Positions 10,783 through 22,600 of a stretch of 64,000 nucleotides of DNA are shown here, one piece after another (positions within the stretch are counted from its first letter, which is position 1; every line of letters starts with the position of its first letter). The stretch is taken from positions 2,294,001-2,358,000 of the forward strand of contig WUJK01000006.1 of NCBI GenBank assembly GCA_011317545.1. The letters are read 5' to 3'. Under the pieces are notes generated by a model. It was not told the origin of the DNA and did not search any database. It saw only the letters and a program-made list of their open reading frames with translations. The DNA is from Coniella vitis. Its lineage: Eukaryota; Ascomycota; Sordariomycetes; Diaporthales; Schizoparmaceae. The translations under genes were made by a program, and so were the position numbers.

Positions 10783-13126
10783 TGTTCACTGTCAGGCGGC
10801 TGAGCTGCTTGGGTCTTGTTCTCGTATGGCGTGTGCGATCCTACGCTTGAGGCTGTCCAGTTGAAAACGGACGAGGGGAAGGAAGCCTTTTTGTTGAAGA
10901 GGCGCAGAGGCACAGAATGGGGATGCAGATAAGTGATGGTGAGGGCAATCGTACACAACAAACGAAATCGGGTCGACCACCCAGGGTTCCTTTTCAAAAG
11001 TGAAAAGGACCGTGAGTGGTGCCTCTTTGGTCGACAATCCAAGTATTGCAGTCAAAACAGTGCTTCTAAATACGTTTGATCGGGTGCGTAAGGCGGTCGG
11101 CGGTTGGGTCTGGGTATGTGCATCCAGACAAGAAAAGCTTCCGCCCTGCCCCAATGAAAGCTAACAGTCGATGAGTGAGCCAAGTATAGTTACTAGGTTC
11201 CAGGGCTGGAAATCGAACCCGAGGGCAGCGTTTCGCCATGACAGGAGCCCGAAAGGGTGGTCGGGGCTGTGAGCACCCCCGTGTCTCTGACCAAACAGTG
11301 AGAGCGTGTTGCTTTTTTTGGGCGGCGCTGGACCTTGAAGAAGTGGCCCTGCCTCTGGCTCTCACTGAGGGAATAGCCAAAAGGTGAGACGGTGATGAGA
11401 TCAAGTGCTCATGAAAAGGCCTGCAAGTAAGAAGTATATGCGAGGGGCGGGCGTGGCCTGGTCGGTGTAATGCAATGCGTTCCTGTGTACAGTACAGTAC
11501 AGATTATTGAGTTTCGATGTCGAAAAGGTTGCAACGTCAAAACATAAAACACAAATAGGAATCACAGCACAAAGCAGAAAACAAAGTTGCGGGAAATTTC
11601 GCAAGCATTGACGTACATTACGGCAAGTCAATCATGTGCCAGTCAGTGGATATAACATCATAGGCGAAAAGAAGCCCAGGCAAGTGACGGTCTGGCTTTT
11701 TGCTTTTTTGGGGGTTCTGCGGTCTCGGCAAATGGCAGCACGCTTATGCAAGTCCAGTCGATCAAAGCAGAGGTTAATAAAGTGGCTACATAGTCCAGCA
11801 AGTTTGCCATTGGCACCAAAACAACAAGGCGAAAAGAAAAAGAGGAAAAAAAGAATGGGCTGGCCTGGCTGGTCATCTGGGCCGAATGGATGCTTGATTG
11901 GACTGGAGACAAAGAGTCATGAAACCTGACTGATGACTTGTCTTCAGCAGAAGAAGGGGCTCGACTTGGGGCATTGTTTCTCAGATCTATGATTACCATG
12001 CACACCCAGCACAACAGGAACTAACTTGCAATACGTAAAATCACGTCCACAAGTCGGTGAGTCAAGCCTTTCGGCGGTGTTGTGAAATGAAAGGAGAAGA
12101 ATGGCATCCTCACAGCGACAACAGCCGCCACCGCCGCTGCCACCCTTCGCTTTCTTAGTCCTCCTGGTTAGTGTGGGTTCCGGAAACGGAGACCAGCAAG
12201 AGCGAAGGACAGAACGACTCTTCGTAGTGTTTCATCAGCAACAAACCCGTTCGTCTGTTTGTGTACAGCCGTGGTGGACATTGACCTGGTCTACTCTTTT
12301 CCATATGGTAGAAGAAGGAGCTTTCCAAAAGTGTCGTTCCCTCTTGGATATCAATACTATGATATATATGACATGCAAAGCTTGGTAATTTCTATCTTGA
12401 GTCCAATGCTCGCTCCCCCTCCTGCCCCCCTCTTTCTTTAATATGGACCCAAATTGGCCGCTGAGCTTGATCCCCTTCGGCACCAAATACCTAAACATTG
12501 GATGCTTTTTGTTTCTTCTTTTCCAATAAGAGTAAATGCTGCATTGTAGAGCTACATGGTATACAGTCTACACGTGTCCGTCCGTCTGTTTCGCTCGTCA
12601 ACACCCTCCCCCTCTGCCAGGCAAGTGTGCGTCCGTCATGCTCAACGGCTTCGAACCAAAAGATAGCCAAGCCACCGGGATGCGAACCATGAGACTTTGT
12701 ATGTTACTGTTTTGTTGTTGTCATTCCGCCAGCCCTTCCTCTCGAGCCTGTCTTTTTTTTTTCTTATTCATGCCGCCCTGCAAAAGTGATCGATGTAGTC
12801 TCTCCTCCCATTTACACCACGATAAAAGCAAAAAGAAATGGGCGCCAAACAAGATGCTTCCGGGTTTCTGTTCCTCTGCTTGTCTTTTTCTGCCATCTAT
12901 CCCAGTTGCGCATCCTCCATAACCCACCGTTCCCACCACTTTCCCTTTCTGAACTCAAATATCCTTCCCTCGGCCCCCCTCCAAATGTGTGTATAGTAGT
13001 AAGGGAAAATAGTGAAGAAGGGGTATCGAGTATACAAAGAAAGGATAGGTTGGGATCGGTTGAGGTCCGCAAACTTCCATGCTGGAGCAAATCTTATTCA
13101 TTTTGTAATTGCTGTCCAAGGCATCT
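10783..13126. other. Non-coding stretch, 2.3 kb
   Basis: No gene is supported. It is the upstream region of the Atos-family gene and the downstream region of IDH2. Two tRNA-like fragments (near 11195-11260 and 12640-12690) were examined and rejected. Confidence 0.5.
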
Positions 13127-14281
13127 TTACAGCTTGTCAATGATGGCACCGGCAAACTCGTGGGTCTTGGCCTTGCCACCCAGGTCGCCAGTCAGAGTCT
13201 TGCCCTCAGCCAGAGTGGCAAAGGCAGCCTTCTCAATGCGGTCGGCGTACTCGTTCAGGCTCATGTGACGCAGCATCATCATGGACGACAGCAGCAGGGC
13301 GGTGGGGTTGGCCAGGCCCTTGCCAGCAATGTCGGGCGCAGAACCGTGGACAGCCTCGAAGATGGAGCACTCGTCACCAATGTTGCCAGAGGGGGTCAGA
13401 CCCAGACCACCAATGAGACCGGCGCACATGTCGGACAGAATGTCACCGTACAGGTTGGGCATGACCAGAACCTTGTCGTTGTAAGGCAGAGGGTCGGTGG
13501 TCATCTTGAGGCAGGTGTTGTCGAGCAGCTCCGAGTCGAGCTCAATGCCGGGGAACTCCTTGGCAACGTCGTGGGCAGTCGACAGGAACAGACCGTCCGA
13601 CAGCTTCATGATGGTGGCCTTGTGGACAACACGCACCTTGTTGCGGCCAATGGCCTGGGCGTGTTGGAAGGCAAAGCGCAGGACGCGCTCCGAAGCCTCG
13701 CGGGTGATCAGCTTGATGCTCTGGACGACACCATCGACAACAGTGTGCTCAATGCCAGAGTACTCGCCCTCGGTGTTCTCGCGGATGAGAACGGTGTCAA
13801 CGCCGTCGTAGGGGGTCTTGTAGCCAGCGACGGAGCGGCAGGGGCGCAGGTTGGCAAAGAGGTTGAAGGTGCGGCGCAGCGTCAGGTTGAGAGAGACGTG
13901 GCCCTTGCCGACCGGAGTGGCCAGAGGTCCCTTGAGAGCGACCTTGTTGCGCTCAATGCTCTCAATGGCCGAGTCGGGAATGGCAGTGCGGCCGTCCTTG
14001 AGGATGGGGGTGACGTCGATGGGCTCCCACGAGATGGGGGCCTTGGCGGCAGCGAAGATGTCCTTGACAGCCTGCGAGATCTCGGGACCAATACCGTCAC
14101 CCTCAATCAACGAGACGGGGAAGTTGCCGTTGCTGTCCTTGACGCCGTTGTACTTGGCCACCTTGGACTCTTGCGAAATCCATCTCTTGTTCTGGAGCTG
14201 TGTCTGAGCGAGGGAAATGCGAGGGGCGGCGGTAGCAAGCTGGCGCCGCGCAGGGCCAGCGATGGAGCGAACAGCCAGCAT
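13127..14281 (-). CDS. IDH2: Isocitrate dehydrogenase [NAD], mitochondrial catalytic subunit 2
   Basis: Single exon, 384 aa, the usual length. It oxidises isocitrate to 2-oxoglutarate with NAD in the mitochondrial matrix, as part of an allosteric Idh1/Idh2 hetero-oligomer of the TCA cycle. The first ~35 residues are rich in Arg, Ala and Ser without acidic residues, a mitochondrial presequence. The family core follows: SLIEGDGIGPEIS (57-69), substrate-binding SLNLTLRR (130-137), ENTEGEYSG with Tyr174, VHKATI with catalytic Lys221, and NLYGDILSD with the metal ligands Asp280 and Asp284. Segments such as ALKGPLATPVGKGH match the catalytic subunit (yeast Idh2) and not the regulatory Idh1. The gene is divergent from FYV7 across ~730 bp. 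Strong codon bias leaves a ~400-codon open frame on the opposite strand, which is not a gene. Confidence 0.96.
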   Translation of the reverse strand: MLAVRSIAGPARRQLATAAPRISLAQTQLQNKRWISQESKVAKYNGVKDSNGNFPVSLIEGDGIGPEISQAVKDIFAAAKAPISWEPIDVTPILKDGRTAIPDSAIESIERNKVALKGPLATPVGKGHVSLNLTLRRTFNLFANLRPCRSVAGYKTPYDGVDTVLIRENTEGEYSGIEHTVVDGVVQSIKLITREASERVLRFAFQHAQAIGRNKVRVVHKATIMKLSDGLFLSTAHDVAKEFPGIELDSELLDNTCLKMTTDPLPYNDKVLVMPNLYGDILSDMCAGLIGGLGLTPSGNIGDECSIFEAVHGSAPDIAGKGLANPTALLLSSMMMLRHMSLNEYADRIEKAAFATLAEGKTLTGDLGGKAKTHEFAGAIIDKL

Positions 14282-15009
14282 CTTGTGTGTGGTTTTGTGG
14301 GTGTTGGTTGAGTGGAGTGCGATCGAGCGTGCGAGCGAGACTGGATGGAGGTCGACGATGACGGCAACGACGACGGCTCGAGAGGGTGGTTGAGGCCGGG
14401 AGGTGGTGGATTGGAGGAGGTTCTGGTGGAGGTGTCGCCCGATGATGAAGATGGCTTGGAATTTGTGTGACGGGGCGGAAGAGAAAGTGGAAAAGCAAAA
14501 GGAGAGCTCTCTTTTGCCTTGGGCAGGTTGGTGATGCCTGCTTTGCTTCCCTCTCTGCTCTGCTTGCTCGCTACAGCCGTGCTTTGCCAGCCTGCCCGCT
14601 AAAAAGATTCACCCGCCAGGGCATGGATGCGCTATTTTGAGCTCTTACTCCGACTTGGCCGAATATTGCCGACTCGGATCGGCCCTACGGCACCTGCCTG
14701 GCGCCGAGCTCTGTGCCTCGGGTCCAGTGACACGCTAACGTCACTGCGGGGAGCCGCGATAGAGAGAGAACGCTAAGATAAGAGTAGGAAAAAAAAAGAA
14801 GAAAAAAAAAGTCCCATAGCACTGAACCCTGGTCACAGCGCAATGCGTTTATCAAGGTTCCACCTGCTAACATGCTGCTAGTATGCTTAGCATTTACCAT
14901 CTCCAATTGAACCGGTGGAAATTTCCATGTTGCGTCTCTAGTCGTTTCGTTGAAGCCATCACCACCCACACCCTCAATCAAATCGTATACAAGATTCAGA
15001 CCTCTCATC
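14282..15009. promoter_or_regulatory. Shared divergent promoter region, IDH2 / FYV7
   Basis: This 728-bp interval separates the start codons of IDH2 (minus) and FYV7 (plus), so it must hold both promoters. The IDH2 side (14400-14600) has pyrimidine/purine-biased runs. No specific operator could be identified. Confidence 0.5.
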
Positions 15010-15240
15010 ATGGCGTCCAAGCGTCCCCTTTCAGAAGACACAACACCCGCATCCACCGACCCAGCACAAAAGAAACGAAAGGGCTTTCGCGTTGGCCCCG
15101 AAAACCTCCCCGATGGCGCCTGGCGTCGCAAAAACACAAAAATAAAGGAAGACCTCATCCACAAGGCCAAGCTGAAAAAGGCATACAAAAAGGTGAAAGC
15201 CGAACAGGAAAAGGAAGAGGCGGAAAGGGCCGCTGCTCGC

Positions 15241-15278
<38 letters not shown>

Positions 15279-15897
15279 GGCTGCGGCTGCGGCTGCGGCT
15301 GGGAATGACGAGGCTAAAGATGGCGATGATGGAGAACAACAAGCGCCACAGGTTCACCCGGACCGCCAGATTCTTCTTGAGGGAGGACCCGTGCCGCGTA
15401 GGAAAACTCAACCACAACAGCGGCAAACCGGGGACGAAGTTCACCAACATCATCAACCCAATGGCGAAGACGACAACAATAACAACGAAAACATAACCCA
15501 TCATCCGCAACATTCCGACTCTCACCCCGAGCCCCACGACCAACATAACCGCCCCCAGAATAGAAATACAAAGAAACCCCGCCGCCCAGACTACTACTCT
15601 AAAGCCCTCGAAGAAGGCGCTCGCAAAAAAGCAGAAGCAGAAGCCAGACTTGCCGAGCAGCAGCGCCGCGCTGCAGAGCGTGAGGCAAAGATTGCAGAGC
15701 GGGAAAAAGTGCGCAAGGCGATGTTGAAAGCAAGAGGGATCAAGACTGGCGGTGGCCGGGCGGCGGATCGCGATGGGCCTCGTGGGCATGGTCAAGGAGC
15801 GGCGAGGAGGACTTATAATAATAAGCAGGGACCGCATAAGCTGGGTCGGGAGAGTCATGTGTTATTGGACAAGATCAAGAAGATGGTTGCTAAATAA
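15010..15897 (+). CDS. FYV7: rRNA-processing protein Fyv7
   Basis: A 295-residue, very basic, intronless protein. In yeast Fyv7 acts in the nucleolus in 18S rRNA maturation of the small-subunit processome. The N-terminal KRKGFRVGPENLPDGAWRRK (residues 22-41), followed by a Lys-rich helix ending in KAYKKVKAE, is the family's conserved block. The C-terminal part (~200-295) is a charged Ala/Glu/Arg/Lys helix (RRAAEREAKIAEREKVRKAM), then basic residues, ending in LLDKIKKMVAK, which matches the conserved end of the family. Between lie a ~20-residue poly-Ala tract (GCT/GCG repeat, 15245-15300) and a low-complexity Gln/Asn/His region, making it longer than the yeast protein. The in-frame ATG at 14950 is possible, but the one at 15010 starts the conserved MASKRP-type N-terminus and was chosen. 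Confidence 0.85.
15245..15300 (+). repeat. GCT/GCG trinucleotide repeat (poly-Ala in FYV7)
   Basis: A run of GCT codons passing into alternating GCG GCT codons, giving about 20 alanines within Fyv7. Length polymorphism is likely. Confidence 0.9.
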
Positions 15898-16456
15898 CAG
15901 CAACGCGTGGAGAGAAAGTTGACTTGTCTGCCACGGCCGGTTCAAAGAGAATCTGGTGTCGGCGAAACGGTCATGACAAGTCGGCCCAAGTCTTCTTTCA
16001 CAAGAGACATATTTGTTGGATTACATTCAAGATACCCAAGGACAAGAATACATTGCAGTTGTCCAAAAGACAAGCATCATCTCGTTACTGCGCAAATACA
16101 CATCTCTCCCTACATCTGAGCATTGTCAAGTAGGTCAGGTACCGGGCTCTGTTCGTCACGAAAGGCTATGTACTTTATTGCGTATATGAACAAGTATCTT
16201 AGGTCTACATCCCAGTGGAGGATATGGTATATTGTCTTTTTCTTACCGTGGTAAACTCTTGCCAGCACCGATTTGAATGCAGGATGAAAAACGGTATCTA
16301 CCAAGCGGTCGGATCCGCGCCTCACAACCCATCACACGTACGCCAAATTGTATGTATGCGTCATACTATGATAGACGCAGCCGCAGCCACAATTGTTTCG
16401 CCGAGACTTGGAGCAAAATCTAGACAGCACCTCGTCTTTACAAGTGCAGGATGCAC
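15898..16456. other. Non-coding stretch between FYV7 and CHO2 3' ends
   Basis: Convergent 3' regions; no gene is supported. Confidence 0.5.
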
Positions 16457-19400
16457 TCATTCTTTGAGGTCGTCCGGGAATTTATCGGTAATCGGTGTCG
16501 TTGGTCCCTTGGAGTGGGACATAGAATAAGGTGCCTAGCAGCCACGTATAAGTGTTAGCCATATGCTTCGCTACGCAAAAGTTCTCGCAATACCACCCTT
16601 GGTAATACTCACGAGAACCTGCTTGGCATTGTAGACCCTCCAAGCCAGTCTTCGCACATTCCCATCCGCTGGTACGACCGCCGGCGCAAATTCAATACCA
16701 AACATGTTGCTGATGGCATACACTACGCGCTTGGCGTACTTTGAGTCCCTCTCCACGTGGCTGCCAAATCGCTCGTCGATCGTATTAGGTGCGATGTCCG
16801 GGTCGCGGTCAAGACACTTTTGTACCACGGGTAGCAAAGCTTGCGCAATGGCCTGCTGGTACGTATCCTGGGCGTGTCCCGCGACAGTTTCTTCGTCCTC
16901 TTGATCAAAGCGGGTAATTCGCACTTCAAAGGGCTCGCTGATTGACATGACATTATGCGTACCATCGTGGTGATAGCGGAATTCAAAAGTGCCTTGGGTC
17001 CACCATAACTTGTCGCCCTCAAAAATCATCTCACCGCAAACGCGGTTGGAATTAGGGATAACCTCGTCGGACTTGACCAAACCCTCGGTGGATGCATAAA
17101 AGCCCGGTGAGGTAGGAACCCAACGACCAAGAGACGATACTTCTGTAACTTGACGTGACCGATTGTCTGTGACCATATACAAGCCAACCCAGTCCTTGTT
17201 GCTGTGATTTGCTGGCGCGTTCCATTTGACCTTGATGGGCGCTCCATATTCAAAGACAGAAGTCTTGATATCCTTAGGTACTCGTGCAGTCAGACTTTCC
17301 TTTCCTGTCGCCCGGTCATCAAGAGCCGTTGCTGCCAAAGTGCCTTGAATGTTGAGAGAATAGTCCTCAGGGTTGTAGCCGGCCAAGTCAGGAGACAGCC
17401 TTGTAATGGTCAACCGGGCGGGGTATGCGTTGAAGAGCGCAGACGTATCTCGGACGATGCTGGATACTCCACTGGCTAGCATGGGTCCGGCCGTCTCGAT
17501 AACCTCGTCCACGAAGTTGCGCGTCTCATCCAGCACCTTGTCAACACTCGACGACCACGTCTTGACAGGAGGCGGTAAAGACTTTTTGATGAACTTTGTC
17601 AAGCCAGCTTCTTCTCGAATGTTGTTGGATCCGTAGACCTTCTTCATATGCGGCCGCTCCACGTATTCGATGAAACCCATGGTAAGGATCTGGCTCAACA
17701 GGGCAAATAGAGCAATCGACCGACTCCAACAGATGAGTGCCGCGCCCCAAAGTCCAGCCAGTCCGATGATACGCTCTGGATTGTTCAAGAATCGGTATAT
17801 CGACTTGTAAGTAAGCTTGGCCTTGTGGTCAAAGAAGAAGTCTCCATAAAACCAGCCAAACTCGCCAAGCGATTCGTAAACACTGACGGACGTCCAGATC
17901 TGAAGAGCGATCAGGCTGATGCCAATGACGTGCCGCAAGAGGACCCATCCGTGGGTCCAGTCTTCTGGAAGACAATACATCTTCCAGCATGCTGCGCAAA
18001 ACGATGCCACGCTGATAGACATGCTGAAGTGGTACAGTCCCTTCCACTGGCGCCACGCCTCTCCGATACTGTCACCATACTTGACAAAGTGTCTTGTGAC
18101 CATCTTTTCCTTGGACTGCTGGGTAAGAATGACGCCGATTCCAATGCAATACCACATACGCCAAATGAGGGCGTGGATAAAGAAGGCAAACTGCCACATA
18201 GGGGTAGTGGGCGTGGCCAGGGTCAGAATAGTCACATAAATTGAGGTAATTATGCTAAGTCAAACGCAAAAAAAAAACACACATTAGCACAAACGGACGC
18301 TTGAAAAGAGAATGGGGTGCCAATCATGACCATAGAGCCATTTCATAGAGAGTCACAACTCTTCGAATATTCCTGGGGCAAACAACTTACATGGAGTAAT
18401 CTGTGGACCGGAAAAGATCGAGGTTTTTGAGCCCTAGTAAGTTGTGCACCGGTGCTAGTATGTCTCGAGACATGTCATTGACGGGCTGCGCTGAAGACTC
18501 GTGATCGGAATCAGAGCGAGGTCTTGGCGGAGGAGGATTGTATGTCTTTTCAATGTGGGGGTTCTCGACGGTGACCAAGAATACAAGCTGCGCCACGTGG
18601 GCAGCCATGGAGATGAAGAGCACCTCGTAGCTGGCAGCCATTGCGCTGATGCCGTAGTAACCCGCATAACCAATCGAATACATGGGGTGTGGAGCACACT
18701 CAAAGACGCCATCAAAGGTCAACTCCTGGTCGACGAGGTAGAAGAAGTCGCCCCAGTACCATGCATAGTCCTTGACGACACGGTGAGCATCCAACTTGAC
18801 CCAGAGGTTGAAAAGGAAGAGCGCGATGCCGGCAGCCCAGCGACATAGGAAGAGGAGAGTGGTCTCGGCTTCAGGGACGTGAGCACAGACAACGGCGAAC
18901 AGGCAGTACGAGACAAAGTCGCACATGAGGATCAAGTCGACGAGTCTGCGGAAGACCAGCCAGGTGTTGTATTCCAGCGGGGCGTCTTGAAATTTGTAGT
19001 CGGCAGCAATCTTCGCCTCCAGTTCCCTTTTGAGAAAGTTGTACAGCCATGGCCGAGGGTTATCGCCAGACGAAGGATTGACAAAGAGCTTCCATCGCTT
19101 GGCCCAAGCCACCATCAGGCGGGAATGGGACTGGTAGTGGAGGAGGGCGCCAATGCCAACATTATAGGAGGCCCTCCAAAAGATGAAAACGGCAGCCAAA
19201 ATGGGTTTCTTTGCCTCAGCTGGCAGCAAGTAGGCCAGCAAGCCGTGTAGGAGCAGAATGGCAAGGACAATGGCATCAGACAAATTTTTGGGCGCGCGGG
19301 GATCGAAGAGCTGGGAGACCATGTCATGTGTGGTCGGAACGATGAAGACTGGACGAGACTTGTGTGTCAGCCATTGCACACGGTCTACAACACAATGCCT

Positions 19401-19603
19401 TGGACAGAAAGGAAGCATTCATTACCTGTGCCATCTGGCGTACGTCCGTAGGTCTTGGTGGGCTTTGAGGCATCGGTATTGGCGGCTGGGGTATTATTGA
19501 GATCGTTGGACAGCTGTGTAGGGGAGGATACAGCCTGGGTCGAGCCTGGCGCACGCTGGCGCAGAGAGGCCTCAGAGCCGGGAATGTCTGCAGAAGAGCT
19601 CAT
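16457..19603 (-). CDS. CHO2: Phosphatidylethanolamine N-methyltransferase
   Basis: Four exons: 19603-19426, 19348-18391, 18254-16613 and 16534-16457 (951 aa; introns 77, 136 and 78 bp, every join in frame). Cho2 makes the first S-adenosylmethionine-dependent methylation of phosphatidylethanolamine towards phosphatidylcholine, in the ER membrane. The first join gives GRTPDGT/VFIVPTTHD, the conserved start of fungal orthologues. The protein has two homologous membrane methyltransferase halves: YAWYWGDFFYLVDQELTFDG with PHPMYSIGYAGYYG (residues ~254-292) and GWFYGDFFFDHKAKLTYKSI with NPERIIGLAGLWG (~512-549), plus many hydrophobic helices. Residues ~650-925 form the soluble C-terminal region. 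Without the last intron the frame would end at 16571 in a non-conserved tail; splicing at CTC/GTGAGT yields APYSMSHSKGPTTP near the end, as expected for the family. In yeast the gene answers to inositol and choline; no such element was identified here. Confidence 0.92.
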
Positions 19604-22600
19604 CCTTGAGGTTGAAGTCAAGGTCCGCAGAGCGGGATTGTTGGAAGGAGGGAGCAACAGAAGGGAGAGATGGGGAGCAGGAAAACGTGGGTCGTCACAT
19701 GCGCGGGTACATTAGTAGCTACCTAGATAGGTATCACAGGCAACGGGTCAATATTTTGTTGGGTGGGCTCTGGACGATCCCGTTCAATTGGGTGGAAAGA
19801 AGCGCAAGGAGACGACAGCCTCTAAGCGCGTGTCGGTAGAAGTGCGTGGAAGGCTGTCGATGATAGGTTGGACCAGAGCAGCAGAGCAGGCCGTCTGGCA
19901 GTCCAAAGCACTCCAAACAGGCAAGTGGGCAGGGTCGCCAAGTGCGCGCTATTACTACTACGTATGTATGTATGTACATACCTAGTGCTCTATGAAGTAC
20001 ATACTATGTAGTAACAGCGCTGGCATGTCGTCACACCTTCCTCTGATCCATGCGAGGCAGGTCCCCAGTCAGTCAGTTCTTGCCGTGTCTTTCTTTTCCT
20101 TGGTGTGTACCCTCTCCCGGCCTGTTTCATCAGCCTAGTCATGGACGAGCAAATTGGGAACGTGACCATCTATTCAGTTTCTCAAATGCTTTGCTGGCTA
20201 CTATGTAACTTCCGCGGCCCTTGCTCTCTCACAACGTTCGCGCTACTGAGATTGAGCCGCAACAGCACCCCAATTGAACCAGGATCCATCCTCCTTCGCT
20301 TTGCCCAAGAACTCAGGCAAGAGACGGGAAACTGATGTACTAGGTAGTGTTGATGACCGGTGATGACCACGAGTGAAGGGGCAACGTGGTTCAGCAAACA
20401 CGTTCCCTCACGTGCGCCCTTTACTCTCCACTTCTTCCCCATACTTTGCCAGTGTCACATGTCAATCTCTCTGCTTGGGCTCTTTTTTTTTTTTTTTTTT
20501 TTTTTTGTTGAGGTCGCATAACGAGTGGAGGAGCAAATAGAGGCTAGAGGACAAGCTGTGCCTCGGGTATCTGGGTACTTTACTTATGTAATACTCAGGC
20601 TGCCCCTCTTCTCCCCAAATCAGCGGCCTTGATTTGGCCAGGGATATCCGTGGGGCTTTCAACCCGGCTGTAGCTTCCGTCGTAAACCGAGCTCAATCTC
20701 AATGAATGATTATAAGACGTTTGGTCATCAATATACATAATAAGTAAGATCTACTGAAGGAAAGGCTTTCCAACATCACATAAAGACACAGACGTGCCCA
20801 GCGCGCGCCATCACCGCGTTTGAAAACTGTCAGCCGGTCTGCCATACGGCTATCCAAGTACAGTACGTAGCCGGAAAAGAAAAGGAGATGAAAAATATTT
20901 GAAGTACAGCTGCTTGTCCACCCAAAGGCCCCAATACTCTGTCAGATCAGTGCGAACACGAAATTCTACACTCTCCTCTACGTGCTTACTATGTGTTCTA
21001 TCTCTTCAAGTCAACCCAAAAACCGAAAGATAGATGCCCACAACATATCCGAGCCCTATGTATTACTTCCTACTTAGGTATGTACTATGTTCCATGCTTC
21101 CCCAATCACAAAAATTTGAATCCCCATCACTTGTAATCACATCACATCTCCACAACACTGCACGTCTGGATATCACAAGTGTATTCGTACATTCATAGAT
21201 ATTAACTACATACATAGCAATCGTGCATATGTATCAAGTAGTGTTTTTTCTTTCTTTATTGAACAAAAAACATGGGCGGGTTCTATCAGCCCGGGAAAGC
21301 AATCTCGGGGCTCTTGCAGCCCACATCCGAGTCAACCAAGAATGGGGCCCGCCCGCCCGCTCGCTCGACCAGACGCAGGCAGACCGAGCAGACCAGCCAC
21401 CCAGTGGACCGCAAGCACCAGAGTAGAAGAAAATCAGAGGACTTGTCGAGGACACAATCTCGCCCTTTATCAATGAAGCCAACCAGGAACAGGGTGCTTT
21501 GTACAGGGGGGACTCCATCATACTATCTGTACATCGTCATCCCCCTTCCTATGGGGATCCAACGTTCTCTCGTGAGGATGCAATCGTAGTTCTCCCCAAA
21601 CCCCAGGACCCCTGTCCATCTGTGCATACTATGTACGTAGCATACATGGTATGCTGGTCCTTCGTCTACACTTTGACAAAAACAGTCTTGCATTTCCAGA
21701 TCACGCTGGACAAGAGACCAGCCAATACTTGTTAGCCAGCAACAGGTGGCTCTCGGCGAGTAGCCACGTCGAGCCTGGGTCACAGTCCCGCGCCTGGCAG
21801 ATACATAGTATTGGCGCGTGCATTGGACCTTCTCCGGAACCTAGATCCGAGGGCAAGGCTCCAGGCCAACACCACCACCACCACCACCACCTGCAAATCC
21901 TTTCGTAGAAATTGCCTTTCTCCAGTTTCTGCTTGACCGGTCAGAATCGATACCAGCATATTCCTTGACGGCCAATGGGGAGCCCCTCACGCCATCAAGC
22001 CTCCGCCCGCAAAGGGAATAAGCATTACAGACGACTGACTTGTCAACTGCTCGAGCATGACACTGCCATAAATCAGCAACTCGCAGCTCAATGACTGATG
22101 TCTGGTTGTCTTTATCCACTCATAGAATGAATGCTGAGCATCCCGGGCTCAGATCCAAGAAGATCCAAAGTATCGTACAGCTTTTTGTGAATAGATACGC
22201 TGAGAGCAGAGCAACGAGGGGAAGGCAGGGAACGGCAGGGAACGGCGTGAATGGTCCGTCGGATCCCAACCAACGAGAGACCACATCGCCGGCAAACAAG
22301 TGGGACTTTTCAGGTCCGGCGAGGGAAAAGAGGGGCACTTATTTGGTTGACAGGCCGGGTCCAGACCCGTGGAAGACGCTCCCCTTTAGCACGACACCCA
22401 GGAAGAAGGATTGGCAGTCGCAGTGTTGCTTGTTAAACCCGGTCACATCTATGCATAGGGAAGAAGATGAGGACATCTGCAAGCAAAAGCCGCCGCAGAC
22501 ATGCAGGTGCACCAGGTTGAAGAAGGAGACGCAGCTTTGTAGCACATGCAGAAGCCATGTACTTAAAAACCCCCTCCATCTCCTCTGGCATCCCGTTCTT

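Noticed and set aside
11195..11260. tRNA-like segment with a GGTTCGATT loop on the minus strand
   Set aside because: The loop flanks do not pair as a T stem and no cloverleaf with acceptor and anticodon stems could be made.
13109..14311. 400-codon open frame on the + strand opposite IDH2
   Set aside because: It overlaps IDH2 entirely, has low-complexity Val/Leu/Gly/Asp content, and is explained by the strong third-position codon bias of IDH2.
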